Shown one piece after another: positions 59,912-64,000 of a stretch of 64,000 nucleotides of DNA (positions within the stretch are counted from its first letter, which is position 1; the number at the start of each line of letters is the position of its first letter). The stretch comes from UBA5543 sp964464965 (GTDB lineage Bacteria; Bacteroidota; Bacteroidia; Chitinophagales; Chitinophagaceae): positions 362,170-426,169 of the forward strand of contig CAYXHM010000004.1 in the NCBI GenBank assembly GCA_964464965.1. Reading direction: 5' to 3'. A model generated the notes under the pieces. It saw only the letters and a list, made by a program, of their open reading frames with translations. It was not told where the DNA came from and did no database searches. A program made the position numbers and the translations under genes.

Positions 59912-61951
59912 ATGAACGTAAAGAATAGTTTACTGGCCGGCGTGGCGATACTATCTATCGCCTCTTGCCAGCAAAAGACAAAGGAAGAAACAACTGCGAA
60001 GAAATTTATTGACCTGGCTAACATGGATACAACTGTCAGCCCGGGCGATAATTTTTTCTGGTACGCAAATGGCGGCTGGTTGAAAAACAATACAATACCG
60101 GAGTCTGAAGCAAGGTGGGGAAGCTTCGACCTTTTAAGAGAAGATAACCTGAACAAACTACACACACTCCTGGATGAAGCTGCTGCATCAAAAGCTAAAG
60201 CAGGAACCGCAGAGCAAAAGGTCGGCGATTTCTACAAGAGTGGTATGGACAGCGCTGCTATAGACAAAGCCGGGCTTACACCACTAAATGATGTAATGGC
60301 GCGTATTGACAATATAAAAGATGCAAACGGCCTGGTGAAAGAAATAGCTGTGATGCACACGCAGGGGCTGTCTCAGGTTTTCACTTTCTATATATCTCCG
60401 GATGATAAGGATGTAACAAAGCAGATATGCCAGATAGGACAAGGTGGCCTGGGAATGCCTGACAGGGATTATTATTTTAATAAAGACGAACGTAGTGCAA
60501 AAATACGCGATGCATATAAAGCATACCAGGTAAAGATCATGCAGGCGATGGGAATGGATGCTGCAACTGCTCAAAAAGCTGCGGCGGATGTATATGCCCT
60601 TGAAGAAAAACTTGCAGGAGCATCTATGACGCGTACCGAAATGCGTGATCCTTATAAACTATATAACAAGTTTAGCATAGATGAATTTAGCAAGAAGACA
60701 CCCGGCATGAACTGGAAAGCAATTTTAGCTGACATGAAAGTTACCGGTGAAGATTCGATACTGGTAGGTATGCCGGCTTTTATGACAGAAGTTAGCAAAC
60801 AGGTACAATCTACACCTATCGGTGTGTGGCAGATGTACCTGAAATTTCATACCGTAAATGATATGGCCCCTTACCTTGCCAGCAATATAAGCGATGCTAA
60901 TTTTGAATTTTATGGTAAAGCGGTAAGCGGCCTTGAAGGACAGAAACCTCGCTGGAAAAGAGTATTACGCGTAGTGGATGGCGGAATAGGAGAACTGCTG
61001 GGCAAAACATATGTTGACAAACACTTTACTGCAGACGCTAAAGAACGTATGCTGAGCCTGGTAAACAACCTGCAAAAAACCTATCAGGACAGGATCACAC
61101 GTCTTGACTGGATGTCTGATGCAACGAAACAAAAAGCTATTGCAAAGCTGAATACATTTGTCAACAAAATAGGCTATCCAGACAAATGGAGAGACTATAG
61201 CAAGCTAACCGTAGTACCTGACAACTATGTAAAAAACATTTTTGCTTCATCTGCATTTGACTATGACTTTATGGTGAGCAAACTTGGCAAACCGGTTGAT
61301 AAAACCGAATGGTTTATGACACCGCCAACGGTTAACGCATATTACAACCCGGCATTCAACGAGATCGTATTCCCTGCGGGTATCTTAGCATTCCCATTTT
61401 TTGATAAAGACGCTGATGATGCAATTAATTACGGCGGTATAGGCGGTGTAATAGGCCATGAAATGACACACGGTTTTGACGACCAGGGAAGTAAATATGA
61501 TGCTGACGGTAACCTGAAAAACTGGTGGACTGATGAAGATGCTAAAAACTTTGCTGCAAAAACAGGAATAGTGGTTGACCAGTTTAATAACTATACAGTA
61601 CTGGATAGCGTACATGTAAATGGCCAGCTTACATTGGGTGAAAATCTGGCAGACCTTGGCGGACTTGCAATAGCATACGAAGCATTCCAAAAAACTGAGC
61701 AAGCTAAAAAAGGTGAGAAAATAGATGGGTTTACACCTAATCAGCGCTTCTTCTTAAGCTGGGCACAGGTATGGAGGGCTAATACCCGCGATGCTGAACT
61801 GGCGAATAGAATCATTACAGATCCACACTCTCCTTCAGAATGGCGTACGAACGGCCCGCTGAGCAACATGCCTGAGTTTTACGAAGCATTCGGCATAAAA
61901 CCTGGCGACAAAATGTATCGTGCAGACAGCATTCGTGCAAAAGTGTGGTAA
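59912..61951 (+). CDS. M13 family zinc peptidase (neprilysin/PepO-like) lipoprotein
   Basis: A 679-residue oligopeptidase. The lipoprotein signal has lipobox SIASC near residue 20. The zinc site HEMTH starts at His516 in VIGHEMTHGFDDQG, the third ligand is Glu577 in GENLADLGGL, and the substrate-binding NAYYNP motif precedes them. The C-terminus has the typical DKMYRADSIRAKVW. It is predicted to be anchored in the periplasm or outer membrane and to degrade short peptides. It has its own promoter and terminator. Confidence 0.95.
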   Translation: MNVKNSLLAGVAILSIASCQQKTKEETTAKKFIDLANMDTTVSPGDNFFWYANGGWLKNNTIPESEARWGSFDLLREDNLNKLHTLLDEAAASKAKAGTAEQKVGDFYKSGMDSAAIDKAGLTPLNDVMARIDNIKDANGLVKEIAVMHTQGLSQVFTFYISPDDKDVTKQICQIGQGGLGMPDRDYYFNKDERSAKIRDAYKAYQVKIMQAMGMDAATAQKAAADVYALEEKLAGASMTRTEMRDPYKLYNKFSIDEFSKKTPGMNWKAILADMKVTGEDSILVGMPAFMTEVSKQVQSTPIGVWQMYLKFHTVNDMAPYLASNISDANFEFYGKAVSGLEGQKPRWKRVLRVVDGGIGELLGKTYVDKHFTADAKERMLSLVNNLQKTYQDRITRLDWMSDATKQKAIAKLNTFVNKIGYPDKWRDYSKLTVVPDNYVKNIFASSAFDYDFMVSKLGKPVDKTEWFMTPPTVNAYYNPAFNEIVFPAGILAFPFFDKDADDAINYGGIGGVIGHEMTHGFDDQGSKYDADGNLKNWWTDEDAKNFAAKTGIVVDQFNNYTVLDSVHVNGQLTLGENLADLGGLAIAYEAFQKTEQAKKGEKIDGFTPNQRFFLSWAQVWRANTRDAELANRIITDPHSPSEWRTNGPLSNMPEFYEAFGIKPGDKMYRADSIRAKVW

Positions 61952-61996
61952 TAACCAATCTTATATGTTCTAAAACAGGTTGACATATTTTTATAT

Positions 61997-62033
61997 AATC
62001 CCGGTTGCCTCTTAGTGTAGCCGGGATTTTTTT
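61997..62033 (+). terminator. Terminator of the M13 peptidase gene
   Basis: AATCCCGG/CCGGGATT (61997-62004 and 62021-62028) with a 16 nt loop and seven T. Confidence 0.88.
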
Positions 62034-62110
62034 ATGTACAGCTTTGTAGTGACATAAAAATCCTGTTTATCAGCTTGTTTTATTACTTTTCCAGCAACAA
62101 ACACTATAAC

Positions 62111-63559
62111 ATGAATAAATATGCTGCATGGTATTGGTCTGGCCTGGTAGTATTCATTATCACAGCTATATTCAGTTCCGGTTATCATAATCATGATGAG
62201 CATTTCCAGATACTTGAATTTTGTAATTATAAGCTGGGCTTATCTCCTGCATCGGATTTACCCTGGGAGTTTGAAGCAAAAATAAGGCCTGCAATACAGC
62301 CATTTATTGCATATTCACTTGCTAAAGCTTTAAGTGCAATTGGTATATACAATCCATTTACCCTTGCACTCTTGCTGCGCTTATTTATGGCTGTACTGAG
62401 CTGGTTGGCTATAACCAGGTTGTTGAAACTCTTACTCCCGGATTTTTCCACCGAACGCGGTAAACTGCTATTTGTATTATGCAGTATGTTATTGTGGTTC
62501 GTTCCTTATACCAGTGTACGATTTTCTGCAGAAGGCTTTTCTGGTATGCTGTTTTGCTTTGCAGCATATATAATACTCTTGCCAAATGAGCAACCTGCCA
62601 AACGTTACGGGCAGCTATTGCTTGCGGGCGCCCTTTTGGGGTTTGCCTGGTATGCAAGGGTACAACTAGGCTTCGCTCTGGTAGGAATGGCTGCATGGAC
62701 ATTATTCATCGCAAAATGGCAATTCAAATATTGTAGTATTGTGTTATTGTCATTTGTAATAGCTACAGGTATTTGCGTTGTTACTGACTATTGGTTATAC
62801 AATGAATGGGTATTTACTCCTTATCGTTATTTTGACATCAACATCCTGCATAGTAAAGCCGCGGAATTTGGCGTGTCGCCCTGGTGGGGATACTTTGAAT
62901 TATTTATCATGAATGGCGTGCCACCAATAAGTATAGTATTGTTAGTACTATTTTTCAGGGGGATATGGAAAAAGCCACTTCACCTGTTTACAATCTGCTG
63001 CCTTACGTTTTCTATCGGCCATTTCTTTATCGGACATAAAGAAATGCGCTTTCTATTTCCAATGGTAATCCCTTTCATATACATAGTATGCACAGGAATA
63101 GACAATCTGCAAAAAAGAAAGGTATATACCGCTGGCTTTAAAGTATTGGTGTTTGTGAATGTTATCCTATTGTTGTATCGCTCGGTGACACCTGCACAGG
63201 ATACAGTTAGTTTTTACAAGTATTTATACCGGCAACAGGAACAATCAGGAGCAGACAGCACAATCCTATACAGTGTCGGTTCTTCGCCTTATAACACCAT
63301 CACGCTCAATATAAACTTCTATAAACACCCAAAGCTGGCTGTTACAGTCATTGATAGTATTCAACAACTACCAGGCACACCTATTACAAAGGGCAAAGCA
63401 TATTTTTTTAGCCCGAAAATGTTGGATACAACAACAATAAAACATTACAGGATGACGCCTGTATATTCTACCCTACCTTCATGGCTGCTTAACTTCAACT
63501 TCAACTTCAACAACTGGCAGGAACGTACAAAAATAAGTACGTTATATAAACTACAGTAA
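62111..63559 (+). CDS. GT22-like (ALG9/PIG-B type) membrane mannosyltransferase
   Basis: A 482-residue polytopic protein. The start at ATG 62111 is chosen because it begins directly before the first membrane helix; a TTG frame from 62075 adds 12 polar residues. The first loop has HNHDEHFQILEF, then LPWEFEAKIRPAIQPFI, which matches the HPDExFQ/WExxxxxRP signatures of glycosyltransferase family 22 (C-type fold, dolichyl/polyprenyl-phosphate sugar donors). About eight to ten helices follow, and GHKEMRFLFPMVIPF, near residue 320, is also family-typical. The acceptor is unknown; a cell-surface glycan or lipid is likely. Confidence 0.85.
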   Translation: MNKYAAWYWSGLVVFIITAIFSSGYHNHDEHFQILEFCNYKLGLSPASDLPWEFEAKIRPAIQPFIAYSLAKALSAIGIYNPFTLALLLRLFMAVLSWLAITRLLKLLLPDFSTERGKLLFVLCSMLLWFVPYTSVRFSAEGFSGMLFCFAAYIILLPNEQPAKRYGQLLLAGALLGFAWYARVQLGFALVGMAAWTLFIAKWQFKYCSIVLLSFVIATGICVVTDYWLYNEWVFTPYRYFDINILHSKAAEFGVSPWWGYFELFIMNGVPPISIVLLVLFFRGIWKKPLHLFTICCLTFSIGHFFIGHKEMRFLFPMVIPFIYIVCTGIDNLQKRKVYTAGFKVLVFVNVILLLYRSVTPAQDTVSFYKYLYRQQEQSGADSTILYSVGSSPYNTITLNINFYKHPKLAVTVIDSIQQLPGTPITKGKAYFFSPKMLDTTTIKHYRMTPVYSTLPSWLLNFNFNFNNWQERTKISTLYKLQ

Positions 63560-63704
63560 TGGCTACACAAGCCGGCATAGGGTAATTGTTCTCTATCTTA
63601 TCAATATAAATCGGCAATAAAAACTATTGCAGGATTTTTATTAAAGTATCAACACTGGATTATACTAAAGGGGATATCTGTTTCGTTAGTCTGGAGGGGT
63701 ATTA

Positions 63705-63739
63705 AACAAAAAAATGCCTTCAACATTTAAGTTGAAGGC
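63705..63739 (-). terminator. Terminator of the rRNA operon
   Basis: GCCTTCAAC/GTTGAAGGC (63716-63739) around ATTTAA. On the minus strand it follows the 5S gene and continues into a T-rich run. Confidence 0.88.
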
Positions 63740-63752
63740 GTTTATAAATAAA

Positions 63753-63859
<107 letters not shown>

Positions 63860-64000
63860 AGGTCTTGATTTCAGGGGCTAGTCTTTAGTGGCCGGGTATT
63901 AGTTTTTGTAACTAACCCTTTTCTACTGTTTACTAACTACTAAAAATAATAAGATCGACATATCGGGAACAATTTAATTATTGACTGAATATTAATTAAG
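63860..64000. other. Spacer between 23S and 5S rRNA genes
   Basis: An AT-rich stretch of at least 141 bp with no recognisable 23S 3'-end sequence. It should be part of the rRNA precursor on the minus strand. I see nothing else in it. Confidence 0.5.

Noticed and set aside
63860..64000. 3' end of 23S rRNA at the right edge
   Set aside because: No conserved 23S terminal sequence is seen; the stretch reads as AT-rich spacer.

Overview
The window is chromosomal DNA from a Bacteroidota species, most likely of the Chitinophagaceae/Chitinophagales type; this placement is inference. The support is: many secreted proteins with type IX secretion (T9SS) sorting domains of both classes, a PorW/SprE-family T9SS protein, a carboxypeptidase-regulatory-domain TonB receptor, a beta-propeller LytS kinase paired with a LytTR regulator, and promoters of the Bacteroidota form TTTG-N19-21-TAnnTTTG with few Shine-Dalgarno sequences. 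There is no integrase, transposase or CRISPR array.

Layout. 1-6.3 kb (minus strand): a Gcr/PF10136 membrane protein misnamed 'site-specific recombinase', an APC amino-acid permease and a TonB-dependent receptor. 6.4-12.9 kb (plus): sensor kinase, response regulator and two LamG-like secreted paralogues. 13-17.2 kb: a DUF2071 protein, methionine aminopeptidase, three small Cys-rich secreted proteins, a hairpin-rich region that may be an RNA gene, and a cold-shock protein. 17.3-21.9 kb: two tandem type B T9SS cargo paralogues, an unannotated 34-residue membrane protein and a CPBP protease. 22-24.4 kb: an orphan terminase small subunit whose tail is built of DNA repeats, a small basic secreted protein, tRNA-Ser(UGA) and an MsrA lipoprotein. 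24.5-27.9 kb: a four-gene unit with a sigma factor, a membrane partner and two secreted proteins. 28-30.7 kb: a dehydrogenase pair and a YciF/DUF892 protein.

30.8-39.3 kb is mostly housekeeping: hutI, efp, accB, accC, metG, an efflux adaptor and gpsA. 39.3-41.3 kb (minus): NUDIX, NTF2-like, GH108 lysozyme and a small lipoprotein. 41.7-54.2 kb: an M43 metalloprotease with a large insertion in its catalytic domain, exonuclease III coupled to a haem-binding protein, an S9 peptidase, an Ig-like lipoprotein, glutathione peroxidase, YajQ, a LamG T9SS cargo and an ABC-F ATPase. 54.3-59.2 kb: the PorW/SprE-like protein with a 19-unit coiled-coil extension, divergent from an M23-family N-terminus without peptidase domain, AtpZ and an AtpI-like protein, with no ATP synthase genes following. 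59.2-64 kb: SprT-like protein, M13 peptidase, a GT22-like membrane protein, then the 5S rRNA end of an rRNA operon.

The strongest points for a second look are the split metzincin domain of the M43 protease, the hendecad extension and TTG start of the PorW/SprE homologue, an elongation factor P with Arg32 in place of the usual Lys, the repeat-built terminase tail, the possible structured RNA before cspA, and a set of -7 boxes only 4-7 nt before start codons that suggests leaderless mRNAs. All functions are read from sequence motifs by eye; no database search was run.
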